A stretch of 64,000 nt of DNA from Leeuwenhoekiella aestuarii (GTDB lineage: Bacteria; Bacteroidota; Bacteroidia; Flavobacteriales; Flavobacteriaceae), in assembly GCF_004104055.1 (NCBI RefSeq), contig NZ_QOVJ01000001.1, positions 124,001-188,000 on the forward strand. The letters are read 5' to 3'. The notes under the pieces were generated by a model. The model was not told where the DNA came from. It was given only the letters and a program-made list of their open reading frames with translations, and searched no databases. The translations under genes were made by a program, and so were the position numbers. How positions within the stretch are numbered: the first letter of the stretch is position 1; each line of letters starts with the position of its first letter. Positions 9,697 through 18,025 of this stretch are shown here, piece after piece.

Positions 9697-11584
9697 TTAA
9701 TAGTTTTTGATTGTCGTGCTTCACAATCGTTTTATAAAAATCCCGGTATTTCTCGTAAGCTTCTACAGTAAAGTCTCCTTCATTAAATTTCAACATACGC
9801 TTACAGGTTAACTTGTCACCCTCAAGTTTATAAGACACTTGATACGTGCCAAATTCTTCAGTATACTCAACAGATTCAGGTAATGCATTTACTACATAAC
9901 CTTCAGGGATTATGATTTCGATATTTTGCTTCTCTATGGTTCCGCGAAGATTTACAAACCCGGTTTTTCTGTCTCTATATCGCGGTGGAATTGCTTCGCG
10001 TGAAAGCGCAAAGGGATTTGCTCTAACAAGCATATTATCACTTACCGAAGTTGTATAGCCAGTTATATCACAATTCAGTTTTTCATCATAAACCACATCA
10101 AGTCTGTTGTTATTCAGTTTAATATCTGAAACGGAAAGACTGTTAATACCACTCCATGTCTCGTAATAATAATCACTCAAATCTTTATCATCTTTTCGAT
10201 CAAGATTCATTCGGTCTGCATAAAATATACCTTTAGCCTCTCGAGCAACTTCACCCGAAAGATTACCAGTCTCATCTAAAACCAGGTTGGCATTAAGGAT
10301 ATCTGTATTATCTTCCTGATCGTATTTTGTAGTTTTTACAATCCTACCGCCATCTTCAGTAAGCAAAAGCACTTCTCTATCATCTGTAAACCTACCCATA
10401 TAACCAAAAGGGGTTTCCTGACTGGTACATTCTAAAAACTTAATCTCATCGCCCAGCTGCACGCCAAGAATGGCGTGATTACCCTGCATAGCAACCACAT
10501 CGGTCTCGAGAGATTCTTTACCCCGATCTCCATACAAAACTGTGTAATAGGATTTGACTCCAACTGCATTTAAAAGACTTTGTGTATAATTACTAAGCGC
10601 TTTACAATCGCCATAACTCAGGCGTTGTACATCAGAAGCCAGCATAGGTTTCCACCCACCAATCTCTACCTGCACACTTATATACCGCACTTTATCCTGA
10701 ACAAATTGATATACTGCTCTGGCTTTTGCTTCATCATTAGGCAAGTCTTTGGTTAGCTCTTGAATCTCAGCAATAGTAACAGCGTCTAGATCCTGAGTAT
10801 CTTTAACCAACTTTTCATTCATCCATTTTCCAAAATCTTTCCAGTTACCCGCAATACCGGGGACTCCTGCCAGATAAAATTTATCAAAAAAACACTTTAC
10901 CCGCGGCACACGTTCATCAAGCCCTTTTGATCGATATTCAAACGTAACCGGCTCAAGATTTTTAGCTACCCAGGTTGTTTTACCGGGTGTTTCCTCTTTG
11001 GTAATACCAAATTTTTCTAGATTGGTTTCTTTAATATGCAGGGTATCTTCTGGATTGTGAATGATAGTGAATTTAGAATATTCGGTTCCGCTCGCATATC
11101 GCGAAACAGGCATCCACGGCCATAAAAAAGCAGTGGTCTCACTAACCCTTTCTGAATTAAATTGAATGGTAAATGGATACGATGTAGGCGTATAATCCAA
11201 GTAAAGAACTCTGCTGTCTGCGTACAAAGTTCCACCGGAAACCGCGCTAACATCTTTGAAGTCTCGTTTTTTGAATTTGTCTTTTTCTACGCCTGTAACA
11301 GTATAAATAACCGCTTCGATACCTGAAACTTTAGAGTTGTTATCATAACCAGCGTAAGCTTTTACGTCAGATAAACCGGCTTTATTGTAAACCGTAACAA
11401 GTCTCGAGATGGTAGTCCTCAATTTGCCTTCATCAGAAAGATCAAAGGTAATTTCTTCGTGACGCAAAACGCTGTCTGCGCCATCTGAAAGCTCAGGATC
11501 TACAGTAAGTGCAGAGAGCTCTAGTTGTTGACTATGTGTTAGTAAGGGGATAACAAATAGCAGGAATATTAATTTTCTTGCCAT
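9683..11584 (-). CDS. Exported DUF3857 and transglutaminase-like protein (first of three, Cys and His kept)
   Basis: A 633-residue exported protein (signal peptide MARKLIFLLFVIPLLTHSQ) with DUF3857, a transglutaminase-like core and a C-terminal DUF3858-like region. The core keeps the family Cys (Cys327 in YGDCKAL) and His (His370 in GNHAIL). The third position is Glu385 (FLECTSQ) in place of the usual Asp. This is the only one of the three tandem paralogues with a plausible active site. It lies 47 bases after dtd on the same strand. Related proteins are widespread in Bacteroidota, but I know of no assigned substrate. Confidence 0.87.
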   Translation of the reverse strand: MARKLIFLLFVIPLLTHSQQLELSALTVDPELSDGADSVLRHEEITFDLSDEGKLRTTISRLVTVYNKAGLSDVKAYAGYDNNSKVSGIEAVIYTVTGVEKDKFKKRDFKDVSAVSGGTLYADSRVLYLDYTPTSYPFTIQFNSERVSETTAFLWPWMPVSRYASGTEYSKFTIIHNPEDTLHIKETNLEKFGITKEETPGKTTWVAKNLEPVTFEYRSKGLDERVPRVKCFFDKFYLAGVPGIAGNWKDFGKWMNEKLVKDTQDLDAVTIAEIQELTKDLPNDEAKARAVYQFVQDKVRYISVQVEIGGWKPMLASDVQRLSYGDCKALSNYTQSLLNAVGVKSYYTVLYGDRGKESLETDVVAMQGNHAILGVQLGDEIKFLECTSQETPFGYMGRFTDDREVLLLTEDGGRIVKTTKYDQEDNTDILNANLVLDETGNLSGEVAREAKGIFYADRMNLDRKDDKDLSDYYYETWSGINSLSVSDIKLNNNRLDVVYDEKLNCDITGYTTSVSDNMLVRANPFALSREAIPPRYRDRKTGFVNLRGTIEKQNIEIIIPEGYVVNALPESVEYTEEFGTYQVSYKLEGDKLTCKRMLKFNEGDFTVEAYEKYRDFYKTIVKHDNQKLLIEKI

Positions 11585-11631
11585 ATATCTTAAAAAATGG
11601 CAATATACTAAAATCTTAATATAATCTTAAA

Positions 11632-12084
11632 TTATTCTCTATTTTTGGAATCAAGCGTGATGGTAACAGGACCATCATTCACTAAAGAAACCTTCATGTC
11701 AGCGCCAAAAACTCCGGTTTTAACTTGTTTTTTAAGTTTTTGAGAAAGTGTTCCTACAAATTTTTCATAGAGCGGAATTGCTACATTTGGTTTAGCTGCT
11801 TTTACAAAAGAAGGGCGGTTTCCTTTTTTTGTAGAGGCATGTAGTGTGAACTGACTAATCAAAAGAATTTCTCCTTCCTGATCTAAAATGCTTTCGTTCA
11901 TCAGACCTTCTGAATCGCTAAAAACACGTAAACCGCAAATTTTTGAAGTAAGCCATTCTATATCTTCCTGCGTATCTTCAGTCTCTATACCTAGTAGAAT
12001 CATAAAGCCACGACCTATCCTACCTTTTATGACATTTTCTATAGTAACTGAAGCTTCACTCACTCGCTGAATAACTAGTCTCAT
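11632..12084 (-). CDS. dtd: D-aminoacyl-tRNA deacylase
   Basis: Dtd hydrolyses D-aminoacyl-tRNAs (and glycyl-tRNA-Ala), a proofreading step of translation. The 150-residue protein has both signature motifs of the dimeric active site: SQFTLHAST (residues about 77-85) and NDGPVTITLD (about 136-145), with the cross-subunit GP dipeptide. The length is standard. It begins 9 bases after rsgA and is almost certainly co-transcribed with it. Confidence 0.96.
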   Translation of the reverse strand: MRLVIQRVSEASVTIENVIKGRIGRGFMILLGIETEDTQEDIEWLTSKICGLRVFSDSEGLMNESILDQEGEILLISQFTLHASTKKGNRPSFVKAAKPNVAIPLYEKFVGTLSQKLKKQVKTGVFGADMKVSLVNDGPVTITLDSKNRE

Positions 12085-12093
12085 AATAATTAA

Positions 12094-13047
12094 TTAAGGC
12101 TGTTGATCATAAACATTTCTTCTATAATTTTCTTCGTCACCTTCAATGATCTGTTTGTAACTCTGATATCTGGACCAGTGCAATTCGTCATGCTCCAAAG
12201 CTTCTTTAACTGCACATTTAGGCTCTTCCAGGTGTAAGCAATTATTAAATTTACATTGATCTTTCAGTGCAAAAAATTCAGGAAAATAATTACCTAGTTC
12301 TTCTCGCTCGATGTCTACAACTCCAAAACCTTTTATTCCCGGCGTGTCTATAATACGCGCATCAAAACTGAGATCAAACATTTCTGCAAAAGTCGTAGTA
12401 TGCTGCCCTTGCATATGCTGATCGCTGATCGCTTTTGTTTTTAGGTCTAAAGTAGCCTCTATTGCATTTACGAGGGTAGATTTACCAACGCCACTATGTC
12501 CCGAAAACATACTGGTTTTACCCAACATCAAATCTTTAACCTGTTCTACATTTTTTCCGGTTTTTGCTGAAACACCAATACAGGTGTATCCTATTTCACG
12601 GTACATTTCTGCGAGATATTTCACTTCTCCAAACTCTTCATCACTCAAGGTATCTACTTTATTAAAAAGTAAAATTGCCTCGATGTGATAGGCTTCACAA
12701 GTAACCAAAAAGCGATCTATAAAAGCAGTAAAAGTAGGGGGGTTATTTAACGTGATGACTAGGAAACAGCGATCTATATTAGCAGCAATAATATGTGTCT
12801 GTTTAGATAAGTTAACAGATTTACGAATGATGTAATTGTCACGAGGTTCAATATCTTTTATCACTCCAGTAACCGCATCGCCCGTTTGCTCCAGTTCAAA
12901 AATAACACGGTCACCTACGGCAACAGGGTTTGTACTCTTAATACCCTGTATTCTAAAGCGTCCTTTAATTCGGCAATCGTAAAATTTGCTTGACTCACTT
13001 TTAACGCTATACCAGCTTCCGGTTGATTTGTAAACAGTTCCTTTCAA
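12094..13047 (-). CDS. rsgA: Ribosome small-subunit-dependent GTPase A
   Basis: RsgA is a circularly permuted GTPase that helps late maturation of the 30S subunit. The 317-residue protein has an N-terminal OB fold (about 1-70), then the permuted G motifs: G4 NKVD, G1 SGHSGVGKSTLVNAI and G3 DTPGIKGFG. It ends in a zinc-binding knuckle around CKFNNCLHLEEPKCAVKEAL (Cys, Cys, His, Cys). It heads a minus-strand run rsgA-dtd-DUF3857 genes and is divergent from the small exported gene at 13126, with a 78-base shared promoter gap. Confidence 0.96.
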   Translation of the reverse strand: MKGTVYKSTGSWYSVKSESSKFYDCRIKGRFRIQGIKSTNPVAVGDRVIFELEQTGDAVTGVIKDIEPRDNYIIRKSVNLSKQTHIIAANIDRCFLVITLNNPPTFTAFIDRFLVTCEAYHIEAILLFNKVDTLSDEEFGEVKYLAEMYREIGYTCIGVSAKTGKNVEQVKDLMLGKTSMFSGHSGVGKSTLVNAIEATLDLKTKAISDQHMQGQHTTTFAEMFDLSFDARIIDTPGIKGFGVVDIEREELGNYFPEFFALKDQCKFNNCLHLEEPKCAVKEALEHDELHWSRYQSYKQIIEGDEENYRRNVYDQQP

Positions 13048-13125
13048 AAATATTATTACTAATTTAGATTGTAAAACTACTTTATTTTAGAGTAACCTTA
13101 ATCTTTATCCTACAAAATCAGTCTT

Positions 13126-13587
13126 ATGAAAATTTCTTTTTATTTATTTTTATTCTTAGTATCAGGAAGCGCTTCTCTTTTTTCGCAGGTTATGGAATAT
13201 CAAACCGTAACTGTTATTGAATCTATTGTACCTAATGGCTTAGGCAGGTCAAGAATGATTTCTACTTTGGAAAGCAGAGATTATAAAGATTTTACTTCAA
13301 CGCGTTCCGAGGAAGACGACTCCCGTAACACTGCAGACCGAAGCTCCATTAGGCTCAAGAATTTTGAAGAAACCAAATTGCTTAATTTTTTTAATATTGG
13401 AGGAATTCGTTTTCAGAACATTGCGTCTAATGATGCGGTAGTAACTTCTAAAATTAATGAAATGGCCGAGGAAGGTTGGGAACTTGCTTTTGTAAATAGT
13501 GGTGTTGAAAGCTATGGAGGCGATGGTGACGACAATGGCATTTATGTTACCCGATATATTTTCAAAAGACCAAAACAGCAAGAGTAA
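13126..13587 (+). CDS. Small exported protein with a DUF4177-like C-terminus
   Basis: A 153-residue protein with a clear signal peptide (MKISFYLFLFLVSGSASLFSQ). The last 50 residues, INEMAEEGWELAFVN followed by GIYVTRYIFKRPK, resemble the small DUF4177 fold in which a GWEL strand is followed by a hydrophobic strand. The middle is acidic and Ser/Arg-rich and looks disordered. It is divergent from rsgA and followed by a strong bidirectional terminator. I do not recognise a function; a periplasmic location is inferred from the signal peptide. Confidence 0.75.
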   Translation: MKISFYLFLFLVSGSASLFSQVMEYQTVTVIESIVPNGLGRSRMISTLESRDYKDFTSTRSEEDDSRNTADRSSIRLKNFEETKLLNFFNIGGIRFQNIASNDAVVTSKINEMAEEGWELAFVNSGVESYGGDGDDNGIYVTRYIFKRPKQQE

Positions 13588-13606
13588 CGTATTTAAAAAC
13601 CCATAG

Positions 13607-13655
13607 TTTTAGATGTAAAAAAGGCGCTCATTGAGCGCCTTTTTTACATCTAAAA
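13607..13655. terminator. Bidirectional Rho-independent terminator
   Basis: A perfect 23-base-pair inverted repeat with a 3-base loop (ATT). The core is GGCGCTC/GAGCGCC, flanked by A6 and T6 runs so that it works in both directions. It separates the convergent genes ending at 13587 and 13663. Confidence 0.95.
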
Positions 13656-13662
13656 CTTATTT

Positions 13663-14763
13663 CTAAGCTTCTTCCATTCTAGAAATTTTCTTCTGATGGT
13701 TGATCGACTCTTGGTGGATTGCTTTAAACACACGCAAGATAAATTCTTCACTTAAGTTATGCTTTTCGCCTTCAAGAATCATTGCTCCCAAGATCTCATT
13801 CCACCGCTTAGACTGAAGAATAGCAACGTTATTTTCAGTTTTAAGTTCACCTATAGAGTCGGCTATTTTCATACGCTTCCCTAAACTTTCAATAAGCTGG
13901 TGATCTACCACATCGATCTGAGTACGTAGTGTATTCAATTTATTGTTGAATTCGGCTGCAGTACCTTCCTCTTTACGAATCTTAAGGTCCTTCATAATCT
14001 GAACAAGTTGCGAAGGTGTAATTTGCTGTTTAGCATCACTCCAGGCATTGTCTGGATCGTAATGTGTTTCAACCATAATACCGTCGTAATTTAAATCAAG
14101 ACCGGTCTGGCATAGATCAAAAATAATATCACGACGTCCTGCAATATGTGATGGATCTAAAATTAAGGGAAGATCTGGAAACTCGTTCTGAAGATCTACA
14201 GCAACTTGCCACTCTGGGTTGTTACGGTAACGGGTCTTCTCATATGTTGAGAATCCTCTATGAATAACACCCAGGTTTTTAACATCCTGAGTATAAAAAC
14301 GCTCTACAGCTCCTAACCATAATGCTAAATCAGGGTTTACCGGGTTTTTGATAAGAACGGTCTTATCTGTTCCTTTAAGAGCTTCAGCAATTTCCTGAAT
14401 ATTGAAAGGAGAAACCGTTGTACGCGCACCAATCCAAAGGATATCTACATCATGTTTTAAAGCAAGTTCTACGTGGTTAGGGTTTGCAACTTCAGTAGTA
14501 GTAAGCATCCCAGTCTCTTCTTTAGCCTTCTGAAGCCATTTAAGACCTAATGCTCCTACACCTTCAAACATTCCCGGACGGGTACGTGGTTTCCAGATAC
14601 CTGCTCTAAAAACAGTAGCATCTGTATCTTTTAGCTCGTGAGCAATTTTCAATACTTGCTCTTCAGTTTCTGCGCTACAAGGACCTGCGATTACAAGCGG
14701 GTGATCTAAATTGAAAGCGTCTAACCAGTTTCTAAGTTCTTTCTTATTTTCCATATTCAACAA
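13663..14763 (-). CDS. Bifunctional DAHP synthase / chorismate mutase (type II)
   Basis: The first enzyme of the shikimate pathway fused to chorismate mutase. Residues about 1-255 are a type I-beta (KDO8P-like) DAHP synthase with LVIAGPCSAETEEQ, the KPRTRPG block and the metal site region DPSHIAGRRD. Residues about 265-360 are an AroQ helical mutase (LNTLRTQIDVVDHQLIESL, then KRMKIADSIGELK). The domain order, synthase first, is usual in Bacteroidota. A start at 14754 (MENKKEL) is equally possible. It is the last gene of the pheA-aminotransferase-tyrA operon, so chorismate is drawn directly to prephenate for Phe and Tyr. Confidence 0.95.
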   Translation of the reverse strand: MLNMENKKELRNWLDAFNLDHPLVIAGPCSAETEEQVLKIAHELKDTDATVFRAGIWKPRTRPGMFEGVGALGLKWLQKAKEETGMLTTTEVANPNHVELALKHDVDILWIGARTTVSPFNIQEIAEALKGTDKTVLIKNPVNPDLALWLGAVERFYTQDVKNLGVIHRGFSTYEKTRYRNNPEWQVAVDLQNEFPDLPLILDPSHIAGRRDIIFDLCQTGLDLNYDGIMVETHYDPDNAWSDAKQQITPSQLVQIMKDLKIRKEEGTAAEFNNKLNTLRTQIDVVDHQLIESLGKRMKIADSIGELKTENNVAILQSKRWNEILGAMILEGEKHNLSEEFILRVFKAIHQESINHQKKISRMEEA

Positions 14764-14782
14764 ATTTACGGCAATTAACCGA

Positions 14783-15643
14783 TTACGATAATCCTTTAAG
14801 TATTGATTTTATGTGATTTGTATTGTGCATCTCGTTAAAAACTTCCTCATAATCTTCTGCTTCAAGAACGTTTTTAAAATGCGTTAAATTATTTATGTAC
14901 TCTGTTAAGCTCTCTAATACGTTAGCTTTATTCTCTTTAAATATTGGTGTCCACGTTGCAGGATTACTTTTTGCAAGACGCACTGTAGAGGCAAAACCAC
15001 TACCCGCCATATCAAAAATATCTTTCTCGTTTTTCTCTTTCTCAATTACCGTTTTTCCCAGCATAAAACTACTAATATGCGACAAATGAGACACATAAGC
15101 AATGTGTTTGTCGTGCGAATGCGGATTCATATATCTAATCTGCATGGGTAGTGCTTTAAATATTTGCATTGCTTTGTCTAATAGATCTTCACGGGTTTGT
15201 TCTACCTCACACAGAATCATCGTTTTATCTTTAAACAAATTTTCAATCGCAGCAGATGGTCCTGAAAATTCAGTACCGGCAATGGGATGTGCTGCTAAAA
15301 ACTGATTGCGTTTAGGATGATTTCTTACTGCATCACAAACACTTCCCTTTGTTGAACCTACATCTATTACCAATGCGTTTTCTGCAACTGCATCTAAAAC
15401 TGCAGGTAAAAACAAATTTGCCTGATCTACAGGAATTGACAAGATCACAAGATCAGCCTGACTCAAGGCTTCAAAACGAGATGAGTGATCTATCACACCC
15501 AAACCAATCGCTTCATCAAGATGGTCTGCATTGCTATCAACACCATATACTGTACTTCCTGGTAAAATGCGTTTTAAATCCCGTGAAAGCGAACCACCTA
15601 TTAGTCCTATTCCTAAAATGAATATATTTTTAAAATCTTCCAA
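14783..15643 (-). CDS. tyrA: Prephenate dehydrogenase
   Basis: TyrA oxidatively decarboxylates prephenate to 4-hydroxyphenylpyruvate for tyrosine. The 286-residue protein starts with an NAD(P)-binding Rossmann motif (IFILGIGLIGGSLSRDL) and has the conserved AAHPIAGTEFSGP and HDKHIAYVSHLSH (catalytic His) blocks. There is no fused mutase or ACT domain. That fits the downstream DAHP synthase-mutase fusion and suggests feedback acts elsewhere, or through the leader attenuator. Its start overlaps the aminotransferase stop by 14 bases, so translation is probably coupled. Confidence 0.95.
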   Translation of the reverse strand: MEDFKNIFILGIGLIGGSLSRDLKRILPGSTVYGVDSNADHLDEAIGLGVIDHSSRFEALSQADLVILSIPVDQANLFLPAVLDAVAENALVIDVGSTKGSVCDAVRNHPKRNQFLAAHPIAGTEFSGPSAAIENLFKDKTMILCEVEQTREDLLDKAMQIFKALPMQIRYMNPHSHDKHIAYVSHLSHISSFMLGKTVIEKEKNEKDIFDMAGSGFASTVRLAKSNPATWTPIFKENKANVLESLTEYINNLTHFKNVLEAEDYEEVFNEMHNTNHIKSILKGLS

Positions 15644-16778
15644 TGGCTTCTTTGATTTTATCTTCGGTTACACACAGTGAAAAACGAATATATCCTGCTC
15701 CCTGAGAGCCAAAAATACTTCCCGGGGTTAAAAACACGCTTTTATTTAATAAAATATCATCTATAAATGCTTCTGCATCACCGGCGCCTTCGGGTAATTT
15801 CGCCCAGATAAACATTCCGGCTGCATTTTTATCATATGTACACCCCAGCAAATCAGCCAGCTTCCACATGTGTTCTCTTCGGCTTTTATAAACCTGATTG
15901 AGTTCATTAAACCATTTTTCGCCTTCTTTTAAAACAGCGGCAGCTCCTTTTTGAATTCCATAGAACATACCACTATCCATATTGCTTTTTACAGTTAAAA
16001 CGGTGTTTATGTATTCTGAAGAACCCAACAACATCCCCACTCTCCAGCCACTCATATTGAATGATTTGCTCAGAGAATTTAATTCTATAGCTACTTCTTT
16101 TGCTCCCGGAATACTTAAAATACTCTGCGGATTTTCATTTAAAATGAAACTATATGGGTTATCATTTACTAATAGTATTGAGTTTGCTTTCGCAAAAGCC
16201 ACAAGGTCTTCAAAATCTTTTGTAGTAGCTTTTGCTCCCGTTGGCATATGTGGATAATTAACCCACATCAACTTCACCTTACTCAGATCTTTTTTAGATA
16301 AAGCTTCATAATCTGGCATCCAGTTATTGGAAGCATCCAGATTATAATAAACCGGCTCTGCTTCAACCAGACGTGTTACCGAAGTATACGTTGGGTAGCC
16401 CGGGTTAGGAATCAACACCTCATCGCCGGGATTTAAGAAAGCCATACTGATATGCATGATTCCTTCTTTTGATCCCATTAAAGGCAAAATTTCGTTCTCA
16501 TTATCTAGACGCACACCATAACGCGCTTCATAAAAATCAGCCATTGCCTTAGTCAATTCTGGCAAACCTTTGTAACTCTGATATTGATGCGCAGGACCAT
16601 CTACCAGAGACTTGGTCAATGCATCGATAACATGAGGAGGTGGCGGTAAATCTGGACTACCTATCCCCATGTTGATTATAGGCTTACCTGCCGCTGCAAG
16701 TGCACGCACTTCTTTTAGCTTTCGCGAAAAGTAGTACTCTGAGGTCTGGTTTAACCGCTTAGCCGATTCTATAATCAT
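15630..16778 (-). CDS. PLP-dependent class I/II aminotransferase (probable aromatic aminotransferase)
   Basis: A 382-residue fold-type I aminotransferase. It has the N-terminal INMGIGSPDLPPPPHV block, NPGYPTY, the cofactor-binding Asn/Tyr region (VNDNPYSF) and the PLP lysine in SLSKSFNMSGWRVG. Its place between pheA and tyrA, with overlaps of 4 and 14 bases, argues that it transaminates phenylpyruvate and 4-hydroxyphenylpyruvate. Homologues are often called aspartate or LL-DAP aminotransferase-like, so the substrate rests on context. Confidence 0.92.
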   Translation of the reverse strand: MIIESAKRLNQTSEYYFSRKLKEVRALAAAGKPIINMGIGSPDLPPPPHVIDALTKSLVDGPAHQYQSYKGLPELTKAMADFYEARYGVRLDNENEILPLMGSKEGIMHISMAFLNPGDEVLIPNPGYPTYTSVTRLVEAEPVYYNLDASNNWMPDYEALSKKDLSKVKLMWVNYPHMPTGAKATTKDFEDLVAFAKANSILLVNDNPYSFILNENPQSILSIPGAKEVAIELNSLSKSFNMSGWRVGMLLGSSEYINTVLTVKSNMDSGMFYGIQKGAAAVLKEGEKWFNELNQVYKSRREHMWKLADLLGCTYDKNAAGMFIWAKLPEGAGDAEAFIDDILLNKSVFLTPGSIFGSQGAGYIRFSLCVTEDKIKEAIGRF

Positions 16779-17599
16779 CCTTTTCTATTTTTATATTCAC
16801 CTAAAACTTTAAATTCAAGCGCCATTATATTCAACAATTTTTTTGCTTTCTCGAAGTCTGTATAATTATCAAAAGTAACATCTACAAAAAACGAGTACTT
16901 CCATGGTGTCTCTATAACTGGTAAAGACTGAATTTTTGTAAGGTTCAATCTACAATCGCTCATTACATTAAGTACTGCTGCAAGACTTCCCCGTTTGTGG
17001 TCTGCCAGAAATTTAACCGAAGCCTTATCTGGCACCTCTGCCTCTGTCCTTCCGTTTGTATTCAGAATAAAGAAACGTGTTGAATTCTCTTTTATAGTCT
17101 GAATATCTTCAGCAATAACATCTAAACCATAAATCTGTGCAGCTGTTACTCCGGCAATTGCACCAATCCCTTTAAGATTTCCATCGGCAATACGCTTTGC
17201 GGCCCCGGCAGTATCATCATCTTCAACCAGCCTAATATGCTCTTTGTCTTTAAAAAATTCCTTGCACTGTAACAAAGCCATAGGGTGAGACCATACTTCT
17301 TCAATATCCTTTAAATGCTGCCCAGGTAAAACCATCAAATTTTGACTTATTCCCAGATAGCGCTCCCCTTCAATATTAAGCTTGTGATTATCAATCAATG
17401 CGTAGTTAGGGATTATGCTTCCTGCTATAGAATTTTCAATAGCCATTACTGCATCTGTCGCCTCACCTTTAATCAGACAATTCACCAACTCTTGAAAACT
17501 ACGGCAAGCTATAACTTCCACGTCTTCAGCAAAAAAATCCTGAGCGACTTTATGGTGAAAAGAACCTTTAATTCCCTGTATGGCTACTTTATGTTTCAA
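16775..17599 (-). CDS. pheA: Prephenate dehydratase
   Basis: PheA converts prephenate to phenylpyruvate. The 274-residue monofunctional protein begins VAIQGIKGSFHHKVAQ and has AIENSIAGSI and, at the end of the catalytic part, ENSTRFFIL (the TRF motif). A C-terminal ACT domain (about 190-270) contains KRGSLAAVLNVM and SLPVIETPWKYSFFVD, where phenylalanine normally binds. It is the first structural gene of the operon and starts 24 bases after the attenuator hairpin. Control is thus expected at two levels: ACT-domain feedback and leader attenuation. Confidence 0.96.
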   Translation of the reverse strand: MKHKVAIQGIKGSFHHKVAQDFFAEDVEVIACRSFQELVNCLIKGEATDAVMAIENSIAGSIIPNYALIDNHKLNIEGERYLGISQNLMVLPGQHLKDIEEVWSHPMALLQCKEFFKDKEHIRLVEDDDTAGAAKRIADGNLKGIGAIAGVTAAQIYGLDVIAEDIQTIKENSTRFFILNTNGRTEAEVPDKASVKFLADHKRGSLAAVLNVMSDCRLNLTKIQSLPVIETPWKYSFFVDVTFDNYTDFEKAKKLLNIMALEFKVLGEYKNRKG

Positions 17600-17622
17600 T
17601 TATCTCTAGTTCAGTTTATAAC

Positions 17623-17651
17623 AAAAAAAATCCCGATTTTTTAAATCGGGA
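17623..17651 (-). terminator. Attenuator terminator hairpin before pheA
   Basis: On the minus strand TCCCGATTT pairs with AAATCGGGA around an AAA loop (17631-17651), followed by eight U residues (17630-17623). It stands between the Phe/Tyr-rich leader peptide and pheA. The 5' arm GGTCCC (17653-17648) can instead pair with GGGACC (17694-17689) inside the end of the leader coding region, giving an antiterminator. Confidence 0.88.
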
Positions 17652-17681
17652 CCCTATGATATTGTATTACTACACGATACT

Positions 17682-17762
17682 CTATAGCGGTCCCATCTCT
17701 CTCCAGAAGAAAAAGAAATAATAACGGTTAAAAAAGTAAGGTACGTAAGACATGTGATTCAT
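17682..17762 (-). CDS. Phe/Tyr-rich leader peptide of the aromatic operon (attenuator)
   Basis: A 26-codon reading frame, ATG at 17762 to TAG at 17682, too short for ordinary gene callers. It encodes MNHMSYVPYFFNRYY, then FFFFW, then REMGPL. That is 6 Phe, 4 Tyr and 1 Trp in 26 residues. It lies immediately upstream of a terminator hairpin and pheA, matching the design of the enterobacterial pheA leader. The logic fits: a ribosome stalled at the Phe/Tyr codons leaves GGGACC (codons 23-25) free to pair with the terminator arm, whereas a ribosome reaching the stop covers it and lets the terminator form. A start at Met4 is also possible. A TACTTTAG box at 17780-17773 may be the -7 element, giving a very short 5' end. 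Confidence 0.85.
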   Translation of the reverse strand: MNHMSYVPYFFNRYYFFFFWREMGPL

Positions 17763-18025
17763 TAATTATGCTGCTAAAGTACTTAAATAAATAAGAAGAA
17801 TTTTAAAAGGGAGTAATTTTTACACATTTCAAAAAAAAAGGATGAATTGTTTGAAGAAAACAAAATAGAACCTCGTATTTAAACTGCTTTGTTAGAAGAT
17901 ATTTTTCAAATAGCCTAATCTGTCAACTTTATTTTATAATGAACTAATTTTAAGGTTTTGAAAACAGCCACCTCACTGCTATTTGTTTACTTTTAACTTT
18001 TAAAGTTTCCTTATTTTAAGCCAAC

